Assembly (NCBI RefSeq): GCF_002585305.1
Contig: NZ_NUNF01000112.1
Coordinates: forward strand, 1 to 5,775
Direction: 5' to 3'
Source: Bacillus sp. AFS037270
Lineage (GTDB): Bacteria; Bacillota; Bacilli; Bacillales_B; DSM-18226
DNA length: 5,775 nt
The notes under the pieces are model-generated. The model saw nothing but the letters and a program-made list of their open reading frames with translations, was not told the origin of the DNA and did not search any database. This document shows positions 5,368-5,775 of the stretch, in pieces. A program made the position numbers and the translations under genes. The first letter of the stretch is position 1; each line of letters opens with the position of its first letter.

Positions 5368-5775
5368 ACTTGAGTTAGAAATCTATATCGAAATAGCTAA
5401 AAAGTTACTGGATTGTATTTATCATTTAACCGATGGACATTGAATGAGTCGATTCTATATCACCAGAGTAAGAGTTACAGAATAAAAATTCTTAAACTGG
5501 AGAAACTACATGGCTAAACTAATGAAACTCATAGACTCTCCAATCAAGCGTAAAATTATCTTATTAGCTTTGTTTTCAGCTCTAATACCTTTACTTGTTA
5601 TTGTTCCTTTTACGTTCATTTATTTTAATAAAGTAATAGAAAATAAAGTATCTACCACCATTAATAACTTTCTAAATATTGTTGATTGGAATATAAATGC
5701 ATTTGGAAGCAATATAGAAAATTTATCTAATGGCATCTTTCTTTCAAATGAAATTCATGCATATTTAACCCATAA
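5332..5775. repeat. Inverted duplication, block 1, right arm
   Basis: Partner of 1-430. It begins exactly where the fructokinase remnant joins the GH32 tail and continues through the sensor-kinase start to the window edge. The spacer before the kinase is 142 bases here and about 122 in the left arm. Confidence 0.93.
5510..5775 (+). CDS. YesM-type sensor histidine kinase, N-terminal part (right copy, truncated by window edge)
   Basis: The frame opens at ATG 5510, seven bases after TGGAG at 5498-5502, and stays open to the window end (88 codons plus two bases). It encodes a short basic tail, a transmembrane segment at about residues 16-39, and the start of an extracytoplasmic sensor region (ENLSNGIFLSNEI). 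It differs from the left copy by K6 for R, V32 for G, G66 for T and I69 for V. It follows the importer operon on the same strand, after the fructokinase/GH32 wreck and a 142-base spacer, so it probably senses the imported sugar and controls this operon through a response regulator outside the window. The kinase domain is not visible, so the assignment rests on the N-terminal pattern and context. Confidence 0.74.
   Translation, partial: MAKLMKLIDSPIKRKIILLALFSALIPLLVIVPFTFIYFNKVIENKVSTTINNFLNIVDWNINAFGSNIENLSNGIFLSNEIHAYLTH

Noticed and set aside
1..5775. Inverted repeats at both ends, suggesting a transposon or insertion sequence
   Set aside because: The repeats encode sensor-kinase and GH32 sequence, are hundreds of bases long and diverged, and no transposase or target-site duplication is seen.

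Overview
The window looks like low-GC Firmicute chromosome, most likely Bacillaceae. The signs are AT-rich DNA, strong GGAG-type ribosome binding sites, a perfect match to the Bacillus cre (CcpA operator) consensus, and a CUT1 sugar importer next to YesM-type sensor kinase genes. Genus and species cannot be named from this sequence.

Layout. (1) 1-266, minus: first 88 codons of a YesM-type membrane sensor histidine kinase, running off the left edge. (2) 389-754, minus: C-terminal remnant of a GH32 beta-fructosidase (levanase/sucrase family). (3) 767-829, minus: last 20 codons of a second copy of the MalG-type permease gene. (4) 830-1298: AT-rich non-coding DNA with a rho-independent terminator, a candidate promoter and a cre site. 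(5) 1299-1827, plus: broken GH172 (DUF2961) gene of the difructose-anhydride/alpha-fructofuranosidase family. (6) 1886-5123, plus: an intact three-gene ABC importer (lipoprotein binding protein, MalF-type permease, MalG-type permease) with no ATPase gene. (7) 5162-5367, plus: wreck of a PfkB fructokinase gene fused to the last codons of a GH32 gene. (8) 5510-5775, plus: first 88 codons of a second, nearly identical YesM-type kinase, running off the right edge.

The most informative structure is an imperfect inverted duplication around the importer. Block 1 pairs 1-430 with 5332-5775 (GH32 tail, spacer, kinase start). Block 2 pairs 722-829 with 5061-5168 (permease tail and the leader of the next gene). 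The arms differ only in what lies between the blocks: the left keeps a GH32 C-terminal region, and the right keeps fructokinase fragments. Both are explained by different deletions in two copies of one ancestral order: permease, fructokinase, GH32, sensor kinase. The window is therefore the meeting point of two divergently oriented copies of a fructan/fructo-oligosaccharide operon. The left copy has lost its transporter. The right copy keeps the transporter but has lost its three recognisable catabolic enzymes (GH172, fructokinase, GH32).

Working model (inference). The importer takes up a fructose-containing oligosaccharide, using a shared MsmX-type ATPase encoded elsewhere. Expression would be controlled by the kinase (with a response regulator outside the window) and by CcpA through the cre site. 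With GH172, GH32 and fructokinase destroyed here, breakdown must rely on genes elsewhere, or the locus is decaying. I found no phage, transposase, CRISPR or RNA gene. The large inverted repeats encode protein and are not transposon ends.
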